A stretch of 64,000 nucleotides of DNA from Sparassis latifolia (GCA_018466975.1 CM031555.1:1178001-1242000); one strand, 5' to 3'; positions 33,542-44,897 are shown, numbered from the stretch's first letter. Notes: a model not told the origin generated them from the letters alone. Program-made: numbers and translations.

Positions 33542-35694
33542 TTACATCTGGCCCAGCGAACTCGAGATCTTGAAGTCGCACGCGGTCTTCGCCTTGACCT
33601 CCTCGACAGTAACGCCCTCCGCGACATCTATTAACTCGAGCTCGCCCGCCAGGCGGTCGACATTGAACACGGCGAGTTCCGTGACGATCATGCTGACCGA
33701 CCGCGCACCCGTGAGCGGCAGCGAGCACTCCTTCACGATCTTGGGCTTGCCGTCCTTCGAACAATGCTGCATCGTTACGATGACTTTTGTCAAGTCAGGG
33801 TTGGAGACGAGATCCATCGCGCCGCCAATACCTGGTCACAAATGCGTGAGAATTCACAATACATCAACAAGTATATGGGCACTTACCCTTGACAAGCTTT
33901 CCGGGAATCATGAAGTTCGCGATGTCACCGGCTTGTGAGACTTGCATGGCCTGATGGGTCGAATATTTAGTGCACCGCGCATTATTCGGAGAATCAGGAC
34001 ACTGACACCGAGTACTGTGACATCGATATGACCTCCACGGATCATGTTGAACGATTCAATGGAGTCTGTTAACCAATCAGAAAGCTGTGCGTATGCTCCA
34101 GCATATAGTCCGCTTACCGAAGCACGAGGCACCAGGGAGCAGAGTCGTAGTCTCCTTTCCAGCATTAATGATGTCGCTGCAAACACGGTCAGGACGAATC
34201 ACAGACACTACACGTCACTCACGCGTCAGCCTGTGCTTGCGTGGGGTAAGGACCCATACCCAAAATGCCGTTTTCGCTCTCCATCCAGACCTTGACACCG
34301 GGATCCAAGTGCTATGCCCAGGATCAAATATTTGGATAGGAACATTTGCCAGCGATAAACTGACGTACCTCAGGAACAAGAACAGGGATACCAACACCGA
34401 GGTTGACGTAGTAGCCGTCCTTGATTTCCTTCGCACAGCGCTTCGCGATCCGGTGACGCCAGTCCTTCGCTGAGCTACCGGCTGATGCCTTTGCCTGCTC
34501 CTCCCCGCTGCGAGCGAGTGCTAACGTCTCGATGGATTTGGGCTCCGTAGCGTGCACAACTCTGTCGACGTAGATACCAGGGACATGGATGGCGTTTGGC
34601 GAAAGGCTGCCCACCGGACTAACATTGAAACTTCAGTTTTGCACCGCAGCGTCTGAAAAGGCATCCCTACTTACACGATGTGTTCCGCCTAGAATATCAT
34701 TGTCAGTGACTGCCTGCATATGGATACGCTAAATTACGCGCCTCGACAATAGTCAGTTTAGCATTGCGAGCCATAACAGCATTGTAGTTGTTTGCTGTGT
34801 ATCTGACAGCAAAGTTGTTTACGTACGTCACATTTTCAGGTAGGACGAAAAGCATACCTGAAAACCAAGTTGCCGACTTCGTCCGCTTTCCACGCGTGCA
34901 CCAATGCGACGTCACCGACGATAGCAGGCTCCTCGATGTATTTGCGACCGTCGTACTCATGTGCATTCTTCTTGTTGCCCGGAATTAGTACACCATTTTG
35001 CATGCCCCCTGGGTTATACCGTATTGGAATGCCACCGTGTTCCACGGCAGTGTTTGCACCAGTCGGTGTGTAGATAACAGGGAAACCTGCCGCATGAGCG
35101 TTGAGGCGGGCAATGAGCGTGCCCTGGGGCACAAGCTCGAGTCCGATCTCTCCCTTGAGGTACATGGACTCGAGGACCTTGTTCCTGCGCGCATACACTC
35201 AGGTAAGCGAATGCATATCGCTTCAAAAATGGCGCAACACACCCTCCGAGATACGAGATCATCAGACGATCGCACTGTTTTGCCCGGATGATCCTAACTG
35301 GGACCGGCGTGAGTATATGCACACGTTCCGGGTGATGGAGACATACCGAGACCATGATCGCCCACACCAGCGTTATTCGAAACCGCCGTGAGATCCTTGA
35401 TGTCCTTGCGCTTCGAGAGTGCCTTGAATAATGTCTCCGGGATCCCGCACAGACCGAACCCTGGCATGCCGTCAGACGTCAGACGCGCTCCGGAAGGGCG
35501 TCGGACTCACCTCCGCTGAGGACAATGTCGCCGGACTTGACGTCGGCGAGTGCCTCGTCGATGTTGTCCCAGACCTTGGTCTTCTTCGGCACGAGGTCGG
35601 CCGGGATGCTGTAGAAGCGGATCCGTTGGACCAAGATGGTAGCCCGAGGGCGTACACGGAGAGCAGATGCACGGGGCTTGAGTGCCGCGAACAT
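33542..35694 (-). CDS. Succinyl-CoA:3-oxoacid CoA-transferase, mitochondrial (copy 1)
   Basis: The enzyme moves CoA from succinyl-CoA to a 3-oxoacid such as acetoacetate in the mitochondrial matrix. Fungal members may also act on acetate or propionate. The start [18 protein letters not shown] is Arg-rich and Ser/Ala-rich, fitting a targeting peptide, and is followed by the N-terminal domain ([28 protein letters not shown]). The rest shows [28 protein letters not shown] and [13 protein letters not shown]. The catalytic Glu lies in [13 protein letters not shown], then [19 protein letters not shown]. About 12 exons fit, beginning 35694-35511, 35460-35347, 35297-35243, 35184-34858, 34802-34742, 34688-34675 and 34618-34369. 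The sixth exon is only 14 nt, and the intron before it has a GC donor. The stop is TAA at 33542. No broken frame was seen. The last exon boundaries are less certain. Confidence 0.94.
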
Positions 35695-36239
35695 GGCTGC
35701 GAGACGGGGGTCGGAGAGGCTAGGAGATGAGGGGTGAGCGGAAGAAGTGTGAGCGAGAGATGCTGGTGGTGGGTATATATATGAGACAGTCTCGGAATTG
35801 TCGAAGTCGAGCTCCGAACGGCTTGGGCCGGGCGGAGGAGAAAGTGGCGATGGAGGAGGATAAGTGCGAGGCTAGAACAGTGCCTTCGCCGGCTACTGGA
35901 TCCTCCACACCTGTCCCGGTCTTCCTCCCCGACTTTCCCCTCGTCTTCTCTCGCGTCCCCACAATCCCCCCGGACGTGGTGGGTGAGTTGAATAGAGCGT
36001 CGCCTGCGTCTATCTCCGCTTAGACGCCGCACATTTCCCGGAACTGCAAATCCCAGGCAAACAGTTTGACGGGTTTGAGTGTGTGAATTTGCGGGCGAAT
36101 CACCCCACAGCGATTGTGGGCGCCAAGTCTACTCGGAGAGAACGGGAAGTCGACAGTACTCGACCTGCATTGACAAGACAAAAAGGCCGAGTAAGTACTA
36201 TCGATGGTATAGTGTGTCTTCGTGTTGCTACTCATTCGA

Positions 36240-36325
36240 CGCGATTCCACCTCATTCGTGGGATTATCCGTTGATTTGACCCCGTTAGATCTGAATTTTC
36301 GACGTTTTCACTCGGGTTCAAGGCT
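36240..36325. repeat. Solo CACTA-like terminal repeat
   Basis: Around 36276-36318 the sequence (core gaattttcgacgttttcact) resembles the right end of the CACTA element near 30602-30650 (core aaattttcgacgttttgact), in the same orientation and with flanking bases alignable. No transposase lies nearby. It may be a relic end or part of a small non-autonomous derivative. Confidence 0.6.
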
Positions 36326-36523
36326 TCAAGTGACACATCATCTTCTAAGCTTGCAAAGACACAGCGAGATTGTAAGCTTCTTTGTTCAATTCATTTAAGC
36401 TGTTTATTGTCCAACCAACCGACCTAGCAGACGTGTCGTACGAAATCCCTCGACAACGTCATCCACAATCCATTTCCTGGAGTTTTCGGGGATATTGTTC
36501 CTTGTACTTATCACCGTCACTTA

Positions 36524-37808
36524 ATGGCCGATCTTGCACCCCCGAAAGGTGGACTTCCTCCTCCACCTGCCAGCCTTCATTCCTCAAACCAGCCAGGCAC
36601 ACCTGACAGTCAGTTGGGGAAGATGACAGAGAGCATTGACAAGGGTGCAATATGGGTTGCACATATAAAGTGAGTTGTTCAATGGATATACTTGAATCAG
36701 TGCCACATAGATCTTTTTATAAGGACCCTCTCTGAGGCTATAATCGCTCACTCCGAATACTTGGATTCTTGGAGACACCATCGCAAATATACACACCTCA
36801 CGATGTTATGGCGATTTTCAGACATCTCGGATGAGGACAAAACTTGTGTCACCATGCAGGTTAACCACTTTGCAAAACAGAGTGAAGAGAAGAAGACTCA
36901 GCTCAGTGCTGCCCTCTCCCATTTAACTGAATTGGATTATTGGCCATTATTCCCTAGTAAAATGAAGACTACTGCTACTGAGCTGAAGAGCAATATTACT
37001 GAATTGTATACTGCTCTTCAGAAGTTACAGGGTGAGTCAAGTAATTCCAGAACAACCAAAATTCATTCTAATATTGGTCATGAGTCTTTAGCCTCATCTC
37101 TGACAGTTCAGCAGGTGACCCAGAGCCAGCTGAAGAGTCCCGAAGTGTTGATTAAACAACTTCAGTCATTGGAGACCTCGTTAGCAGGGCTCAAGAATAG
37201 GATGGATGATCAGTTCTTGACTCTCAAGGTTCGGGAGTTGGAACAGAAGCTTGAAGTCACTGGCAAAAAAGTGGAAGAGATAAAAGGGAAGTTGCTGAAG
37301 TTATCGCAGGATGGAGTGTAATGGCTGCTGAGAATGCAGAATTGCGACATGGGAATGTGCAACTAAAGAATGAGATTGCAGTTGTAAGTTCTAGTGCTTT
37401 CATCTTTGACAGTTTGGACTGTTTAATACTTGTTATATTCACTAGTTGGTCAGGCAACAACAAAAACACCAAGAAGCAATAACTGCTAGCAGGCAGGAGA
37501 TCATTTCCTTGCATGAAGCCGTCAAAGCCGCTTTGATGCAGCCACATGGCCTGTCTTCAACCATTTTAGTGCCTCCCTTTGAATTGGATACAGCATCACT
37601 AGTGGAAGCTGTCAAACCAGTTATTCTGCAGTCTCTTCATGAAGACATTTGGCTACTTCTGGAAGATGCAAAGAATAATATGCAGAATTTGTTACAAGAA
37701 CAAAATTCCCAGATGTATGTGACGGTCCTGTCTAAGATGGCAACCACAGTCAAAATAGTTGAGTTTTTGGCCACTTGGATGGATCATCTTCCTAGACAGG
37801 TAAAATAG
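36524..37808 (+). pseudogene. Coiled-coil protein related to the 60.7-63.1 kb gene, with a frameshift
   Basis: The model is 36524-36669, then 36724 to 37383, then 37446-37808. It begins MADLAPPKGGLPPPPASLHS. Exon 2 starts KTLSEAIIAHSEYLDSW and continues through AALSHLTELDYWPLFPS. A long coiled coil follows (SLETSLAGLKNRMDDQF), and the last exon ends in DHLPRQVK. Near 37265-37310 the open frame shifts by one base. The frame with KKVEEIKGKL runs into a stop, while a neighbouring frame with MAAENAELRHGNVQLKN continues the helix and splices to the last exon. A one-base indel in an A or G run would explain this, by mutation or sequencing error. Function is unknown. Similar order and spacing to the larger minus-strand protein suggests paralogy, without that protein's zinc finger and repeats. 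Confidence 0.6.
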
Positions 37809-37946
37809 TTGTTACATTTAGACGATGTGATAAACCACTGTACAACTTCACTTCCATTGCTGGAAGTAATTATGTGCTTCGGGAGTAAGAGGTAGACACA
37901 TGTACACAATTGAACATCAGAAAGCTTCATGAAAGCCATGTAAAAG

Positions 37947-38029
37947 TGGACCCTCCGAGAATCGAACTCGGGACCCTTGCATTTGGTAACCTCATAAGTA
38001 CAAAGCTCTACCGATTGAGCTAAGGGTCC
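37947..38029 (-). tRNA. tRNA with short intron, probably tRNA-Ile(UAU)
   Basis: On the minus strand this folds as a tRNA. The acceptor stem is ggaccct paired with agggtcc, the D arm is gctc-aatcggta-gagc, and the T arm is ccgag-ttcgatt-ctcgg. The anticodon stem is ttgta paired with tgcaa and closes a 17-nt loop (cttatgaggttaccaaa). A normal 7-nt loop leaves a 10-nt intron after position 37. Reading C32 and T33 then gives TAT, isoleucine. G at position 37 is unusual for that reading, so the anticodon is less certain than the tRNA itself. Confidence 0.88.
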
Positions 38030-38108
38030 GCACATTGTTTTTCCTGCGTCGCTTACTCATACATTTGAACTCGATGTAGTCCCACAAATACGATTTAGAG
38101 AAACCAAG

Positions 38109-39044
38109 TCATACTCCCGGATCGACGTCTACTTCATATATTCCTCCGGCAGAAACACGCATAAACCTATTCCCAACACGTCGTCCTTGCTCCTCAGAGT
38201 GCGTGATCCACACGATCGCCTTCAAATTTGAACGAGGCTCCTTCACTTCGGAGAGCAGGGTTCTCTCGACGAGGGAGGAGGAGTCCGAGTCCAATGCAGA
38301 GGTTGGTTCTGCGATGAAGGCACACTAAGCATCATGGGAGAGAACGACGCAGCGGTGCTGACCATCTAGCAGGAGAATCTCCGCCGTCTCCACACCCATC
38401 GCGATCGCGAGCGCGATCCTCTGCATCTCGCCGCCGCTCAAGTTAGCCCACGTTCTGTCCCATAGGCCCTCATCGACGCCCCAAGACTTCGCGACTTCGA
38501 TGGCGCGCTCTGGCGACACGGCATGGCTGCCCTTGGCCTTTCGCAGGATGGACTTGTCGTGGTATGACGAGAAGGAGCACATGGCTAGTACAAAGTCGCG
38601 GGGCGTCCCGGGGAGGAGGGACGCACGTTGTGGTACGTATAAAACATGGGTGCGGTACTTGGGTACGCCTGAGATAGATTGTTTACGTTTTAGTCCAGCA
38701 ACTCTCGGCTACGCGACTCACCGTAGGATTTGGGACTTCTGTACGATTTCCGGGATGAACAACCTTGAATGAACGAAGTGCACCAGTCTCGTACCTTCCT
38801 TCATAGAGAATCTCGCCTTCGTAGAGATTGAGGTGGGCCAGGCATTTCAAGAGGGTCGACTTGCTGCGGAAAGGCGTTCAGCACGCGTTACTACCAGTTT
38901 TCAATGCGCTTACCCTGCTCCGCTCCTACCCTGAATGATTAAGACATCGCCTTGGTTGACGCTGAAACTGACGTCAGAGAAGATGGGTTCGCCCAGGTCT
39001 TTCGAACATCCAACGTTGCGAATCTCGAGTAAGGTCTCGCCCAT
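38109..39044 (-). CDS. Soluble single-domain ABC ATPase
   Basis: A stand-alone nucleotide-binding domain of about 230-250 residues with no membrane segment. The first exon, 39044-38914, encodes MGETLLEIRNVGC. Walker A is split by an intron (GRSGAG, then KSTLLKCLAHLN). The signature LSGGEMQRIALA and Walker B (ILLLD, then EPTSALDSDSSS across an intron) are complete. The H-loop is IVWITHSEEQ. All ATPase motifs are present. The form resembles bacterial FetA/YbbL-type ATPases, but no partner membrane protein is encoded nearby, so the substrate is unknown. It lies about 230 bp downstream of TOM40 on the same strand. Confidence 0.88.
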
Positions 39045-39269
39045 GGTTGGCAGAGATGGCGGAGAGAAGGAAGAGGTTCAGAGTCGGATTGTGGTGGCGA
39101 AGGATAACTGAGGCACAGAGCACGAGGTACGTGACCGAAATGGTAGAGATTTCCCATGGACGTCACGTATACGGTACAGAGCACCTCAGAACATCAAGCA
39201 AGAAGAACGCGGGAACGCGGATATGTTAGGACGCGGCTACTATTCTAGCAAGTATGTATGATATTCGCA

Positions 39270-40543
39270 TTATGGCTGAGGCGCTGGCATCGGCACCATG
39301 CCCATCTCCTCCGGTGTCAAAGTCGAGCTCTCAATCATCACACCGACGCCAACCTTTGCCGCGTTCTGCACACGGACGGAATGGTCAGCACCAAGTTGCA
39401 TCACAAACTACACGCTTATTTTACCTTGAAGTGATCAATCTCCCCCGCCAGCAAGAAGGCAAACGTCGGCGCGAATCGCTGTTCTAGCAGGGCCGACACC
39501 TTGCCAGTAGAGTCCAACTGGGCCCTGAATGTCGCCATGCGCAGGTCGTACTTCGCGCCCAGCGTCGCAATCGCGTCTCTCCGCGTCGGGGCCGCGATCA
39601 CCTGTAGGTCCGCGGCAACATCCACCTTCTCACTGAGCTTCTGCCAATACGTCGCCTGCACCATACCCGCAGGCTGTACCTGCGCGGTTGCGATCCAGCT
39701 CTTGTCTGAGCTCGTGTATTTTGCGAGGTATGAAGTGCTCGACTCCGACATGTCTGGCGTTGGCCGTTGGTAGATCGTCTCGAACCCCAGCGCCAGATTT
39801 TTCGTGACAGACTGAAGGTAGCTGCCGATGTAGATGCCAGTAAAATCCAACGGATAAGGGTTCATCGCCTTCGCATTAAGCGTGTAGTCCTGTCCTTGGT
39901 AGTCCTGCTCCAGTTGAATCATGCTGTGGCCCATCTGGGACGACACCTGAAATAGGACATGGACATCAGGCGGCTTGAGAGAACACAAACGAAGCACACA
40001 CCTGAGCCTGTACTTTCGTCACGTTAGTGGGAGACCATCCTTGGTTCAACCGTGCGCTCAAGCTGCCTTCATGGTCGATGGTCCCTTGCAAGAAAACCTG
40101 GCAACATGTTAACGTGGCATTCAATCTGTACAGCAAGTATATGCACGTTATTGTTGGCAAACACCGCACCGAAATTATATGCTGGCGTGCTTGTTTGTGA
40201 GCCCATATGAAACGAATGCGTCACTTGGAAGATAGGGTTCGCCGACAAGCTCTTAGTGAGGTCAGCTCTGCCTCCGTCGAAGAAGTAATTCGTCAAATGA
40301 GTGCCTGTCACATAAAAGCATGAGAATCTCCGTAATAATGCTCTATTTAGGAACCTTACTTTTGACCTCCTTCTGGAGACCCTCTACTGTCCCCGGGCAG
40401 GGGAGCTCGAGCGCTGCGCGCCATGACGCGAACCGGTTATAGAGCCTGGCAAAGGGTGATGCGAAGGAGGAAGACGTGGACGGAGCCGACGATGATGAAG
40501 GCGACGGATGCTCATCGTTCGCGACCAGAGGGGGTGAGGCCAT
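39270..40543 (-). CDS. TOM40: Mitochondrial import receptor subunit TOM40
   Basis: TOM40 is the beta-barrel pore through which nearly all nuclear-encoded proteins cross the mitochondrial outer membrane. The in-phase model is 40543-40360, 40304-40147, 40097-40002, 39946-39425 and 39365-39270, giving 351 residues, the usual length. It starts MASPPLVANDEHPS with a Ser/Pro-rich N-terminus. The Porin_3 fold follows (THLTNYFFDGGRADLTKSLS, PIFQVTHSFHMGS, YNFGAVFANNN, FTGIYIGSYLQSVTKNLALG). The last strand carries a beta-signal for the SAM complex (KVGVGVMIE). A TTG four codons upstream extends the frame but is not needed. Confidence 0.95.
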
Positions 40544-41850
40544 CGCAGTTGACAACGACGATGACCAGCGCGTCTTGCAAAGAGTGACGGAAAGAAATGA
40601 AGGAAAAATTCGTCACTGATAGGTCTCAAAAGGCAACTCGGCGCGTAATCCTTGGGTAATTAGTAAGTTGCCCTGTATGGAAACTCTCCGCGAAACATAC
40701 GAATCTGGGCGAGGAACTCAACTTTGACACTTTTTCCTGCCACATGCCCAGTGGTTGAATAAGAGTCGTTCCCACAAGTATGTCAGAAACTACGCGCTCC
40801 GTGCGATTCACGAGATGAGCGAAATATATTCGCGCAATGAGTTCAGCACAATGCGAATGCGTACCATCTCTCGCAATACAAGACAACAGTGATAAAGCAT
40901 GCCACGATAGCGAGAGCGCAGTGGGAGACATACAAGACAGTGACAGAATATGCACAACAGAATGGAAGGGGGTTGCAAATGTGGGATGAGCAAGCGCTGC
41001 GACAAACCTTCTGACTGGGCAAGTCGAATGGCTGCATGATGACCACTCGCATTGCACTCGGAATGTACAATATGAGACACATGACGAGTACTGAGCAGCG
41101 GCACAAACTGGCCTGCACGGGCGATCTGCGCATGCATGGAGAACGCATGTTGAATATCTTGCGACTACGCATTATATAGACATTTGGATACTCACAGGTC
41201 AACGTAGCCAAACACATATGCATGCGCCGAATTCAAAGTGGGCAGATTCTTCAGCCGTTGTCGACTGTGCCTCTTTTGATTAAGGTGGCGACATAGCTCT
41301 ACGGAATATGCTGGCATGACATGGGCTACAGAGTGTTCTTGGATGATCATCGATGCATGTGAAGAAACTGCGCAATTGGCCCATCTGAGGAATCGACCGC
41401 ACAAGGACGAAAGTGGGATGTCTTCTGAAAGATGAGTGCCATTCATCAAGATCAGCTCTCAAGTCTAGAACGGGCTTTACTAGCTTCAGATTGTAGATCA
41501 ACGACGGCACAAACTGGCAAGACACTCACAAGATGCAAGCCTTGACGTCATTCTGGACAAGCACAACGAGGTTTCATCGAGGCGAGCTGCGATGCGCAGA
41601 CATTCTGAAATACCCCGAAAAATCGGTGAGCTTCGATCAGCGGAAGGAGACAGTGAAATTAAACGACTACAATCAGAAGGCATCTTCGCGTGCGTTCCAG
41701 ACAGATTTATGTGTGCTCCGTGCTGCCGCGGACGATACTGTGTGTCCGAGGTACAGTATGGAAACGCGAAGGAGGTCGACGCGCTTGGGTGCGCGAAAAG
41801 ACGCGGCAGTCACGTGATCTATAGATGGCGTCACGAGCGGAAGAGAAAGT
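40544..41850. other. Intergenic between TOM40 and HSP70, no supported gene
   Basis: About 1.3 kb. Several minus-strand open frames exceed 80 codons, but they overlap each other, carry no recognisable domain and show no consistent splice pattern. Nothing convincing was found apart from the promoters of the two divergent flanking genes. Confidence 0.5.
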
Positions 41851-41854
41851 GCTG

Positions 41855-41914
41855 GAAAAGGCTTGGAAGACCAGAGAATGTCCTCGAACAGCGTAGAACG
41901 CAGGTCGTATATAA
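41855..41914 (+). promoter_or_regulatory. Heat-shock promoter of HSP70: step-type GAA array and TATA box
   Basis: GAA trinucleotides stand at 41866, 41876, 41886 and 41896, exactly 10 bp apart, with another at 41855. Same-orientation GAA units every 10 bp form the step-type heat-shock element known to bind HSF1 in yeast. A TATA box (tatataa, 41908-41914) follows directly, about 90 bp before the HSP70 start codon. This supports heat induction through HSF. Confidence 0.72.
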
Positions 41915-42004
41915 GATGTCTCGTCCCCCTGTCTCTTCTCCCAGTGGTCATTTTCTCTTTCTTTATCACGACACATCCTCTCACCCGTTCTACCGTAAAC
42001 TTAA

Positions 42005-44197
42005 ATGTCGAAAGCTATCGGTATCGATCTCGGCACAACCTACTCGTGAGTCTCCCTGTATTGGTCGTTGTTTCGTTGCTGTTCACTCAATTTTTACATT
42101 ACAGATGTGTCGGTGTCTGGCAGAATGATCGCGTTGAGATCATCGCCAACGACCAGGGTAACCGAACAACTCCGTCGTATGTCTCCTTCTCCGACAACGA
42201 GAGGTTGATCGGCGATGCCGCGAAGAACCAGGTCGCGATGAACCCCCACAACACTGTCTTCGACGCGAAGCGACTCATCGGTCGCAAGTTCCACGACGCG
42301 GAGGTGCAGTCCGATATCAAGCACTTTCCCTTCACCGTCTTCGACAAGGGCGGTAAGCCTTACATTCGCGTACAGTACCGTGGTGAAGACAAGGAATTTG
42401 TAAGTTGTCACCTTCGTGATCGTGTAATGCAGTATTCTTACGCTTGGGTGTTAGTCTCCTGAGGAGATCTCCTCCATGGTCTTGCTCAAAATGAAGGAGA
42501 CGGCCGAGTCCTACCTCGGAGGTACCCTCAACAACGCTGTCATCACTGTTCCCGCATACTTCAATGATTCTCAGCGTCAGGCAACCAAGGATGCGGGTAC
42601 CATCTCTGGCATGAACGTCCTGCGTATCATCAACGAGCCTACCGCTGCTGCTATCGCTTACGGTCTGGACAAGAAGACTACTGGCGAGCGGAACGTCCTC
42701 ATCTTCGATCTCGGTGGAGGAACATTCGATGTGTCGCTTTTGACCATTGAAGAAGGTATCTTCGAGGTAAAGGCTACCGCTGGTGACACGCACTTGGGTG
42801 GTGAGGACTTCGATAACCGCCTTGTGAACCACTTCGTTCAGGAGTTCAAGCGCAAGCACAAGAAGGGTAATTAAATCTTAGATCGTCTTGTCAACTATCG
42901 TAATGACTTACCTTTTACAGACTTGTCGTCGAACCCCCGTGCTCTTCGTCGCCTCCGTACTGCTTGCGAGCGTGCCAAGCGTACACTGTCTTCCGCTACT
43001 CAGACCTCGATCGAGATCGACTCCCTGTTCGAGGGTGTCGACTTCTACACGTCACTCACCCGTGCGCGTTTTGAAGAGCTTTGCAACGACCTCTTCCGCA
43101 GCACCCTCGAGCCCGTCGAGAAGGTCCTCCGTGACTCGAAGATCGACAAGGGCAACGTCCATGAGATCGTCTTGGTCGGTGGTTCGACTCGTATCCCCCG
43201 TATTGTTAAGCTCGTGTCGGACTTCTTTAACGGCAAGGAGCCCAACAAGAGCATCAACCCCGATGAGGCGGTCGCGTACGGTGCCGCCGTCCAGGCTGCC
43301 ATCCTATCCGGTGACACTTCGGAGAAGACTCAGGATCTGCTCTTGCTGGACGTCGCTCCTCTCTCCCTGGGCATTGAGACGGCTGGTGGGGTTATGACTG
43401 CGCTGATCAAGCGTAACACGACTGTTCCGACGAAGAAGTCCGAGATCTTCTCAACGTACTCGGACAACCAGCCCGGTGTGCTCATCCAGGTGTACGAGGG
43501 CGAGCGTGCGCGGACGAAAGACAACAACCTGCTCGGCAAGTTTGAGCTCTCCGGGATCCCACCAGCGCCCCGTGGTGTCCCGCAGATCGAGGTCACCTTC
43601 GATATTGATGCCAACGGCATCCTCAACGTCTCAGCGTCCGACAAGACGACCGGCAAGTCGAATCGTATCACGATCACCAATGACAAGGGCCGTCTATCAA
43701 AGGAGGAGATCGAGCGCATGGTCGATGAGGCCGAGAAGTATAAAGGTGGGTCCACGATTGTTATCCAGCTTTTGCATTTGCATTATACTAACTAACTTTT
43801 GTCTCCTCCAGCCGAGGACGAGGCCGCTGCTGCTCGTATCACCGCGAAGAACGGCCTCGAGTCGTACGCGTACAACCTGCGCAACTCCCTCAACGACGAG
43901 AAGCTCGCGAGCAAGTTCGAGCCTGCAGACAAGACGAAGCTTGAGTCCGCAGTGAACGATGCCATCTCGTGGCTCGACGCCTCGCAGGAGGCCTCAAAGG
44001 AGGAGTACGAGGAGCATCAGAAGGAGCTCGAGGCTATTGCCAACCCGGTCATGCAGAAGCTCTATTCTGGTGGTGCGGGCGGTGCTCCAGGTGGCTTCCC
44101 CGGCGGTGCTCCAGGTAGTTTCCCCGGCGGTGCGCCTGGCGGCTTCCCGGGTGCTGCGGGTGGCGAGGAGGGCCCGAGCGTTGAGGAGGTCGACTAA
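42005..44197 (+). CDS. Cytosolic heat shock protein 70 (SSA type)
   Basis: An ATP-driven chaperone for folding, translocation and stress recovery. The exons are 42005-42045, 42105-42399, 42455-42866, 42921-43745 and 43812-44197, about 650 residues. It opens [14 protein letters not shown]. The ATPase domain shows [20 protein letters not shown], then [14 protein letters not shown] and [12 protein letters not shown]. The substrate-binding domain has [20 protein letters not shown]. The C-terminus has Gly-Pro-Phe repeats (GGFPGGAPG) and ends in VEEVD, the TPR-docking tail of the cytosolic form. There is no signal peptide or retention signal, which excludes BiP and the mitochondrial form. A strong TATA and heat-shock array lies upstream. 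Confidence 0.98.
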
Positions 44198-44897
44198 GGG
44201 TGTGCAGGATCTCGCGTTGTCGTTTCTTGCTCTGTCACGATGCTCATGGTTGTTGCGGACTAGGCACACAAAAAGTAATTTTGGCATGTATATTATCATC
44301 GCATTTTTAGATCAATTACGCTTTCTTGTCTCGCTCGACATTCTCTGTTGTGTATGGTAGGGAGCATGCGAGACATTGGAAGTGATTCCCACATCCTCAC
44401 GCGGTCCCACACCTGCTAGTTTCTGCGTTAAGGTTCCTTACAATACTCAAATCAGCCTCCGCGCCCTCGACATACTCGTCTTCGACTAGATAGGGCACAC
44501 CACACCGGATACGAAGTGCCCGGAATGGTAGGACTGCGGAACGGCGTGTCTCTCGAGACGGCCGTTTCGACATTAGTGACACCAAGTGAAGCAGGAGTTG
44601 TGGTGACACAAATTCTAGCAAGTCTACACTATGTTCTTACGACGTTAGTATGCAGTCAGTACCACAGCAGCACAGGTGGTATAGGAGGACGTCGTGTATG
44701 TGTCTGCTCATTGACGAGGTCTGGGGGAATAGGTAGTTTCTGGCTGATTCGTAGTACAGTTTCCGTGGTGTGATGTGCATTCAATACATGTCATTCAATG
44801 GTATTCGAAGGCATTGCCAGTATAGCAGAAGTCTACTGCATTTGAAAGAACATGATCGCTTGCATAAAAGCAAGGGATACTCTACATGCTTCGCCTT
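44198..44897. other. Intergenic, convergent 3' ends
   Basis: About 700 bp between the HSP70 stop and the SPB4 stop, which face each other. It should hold both 3' untranslated regions. No gene or clear structure was seen. Confidence 0.5.

Noticed and set aside
40626..41223. Overlapping minus-strand open frames (126-143 residues) upstream of TOM40
   Set aside because: They are Cys/His/Leu-rich random-looking sequence in several frames at once. None links to TOM40 by splice sites.
43330..43755. Antisense open frame in HSP70
   Set aside because: It is a shadow of a strongly biased, highly conserved coding strand. No start context or domain supports it.
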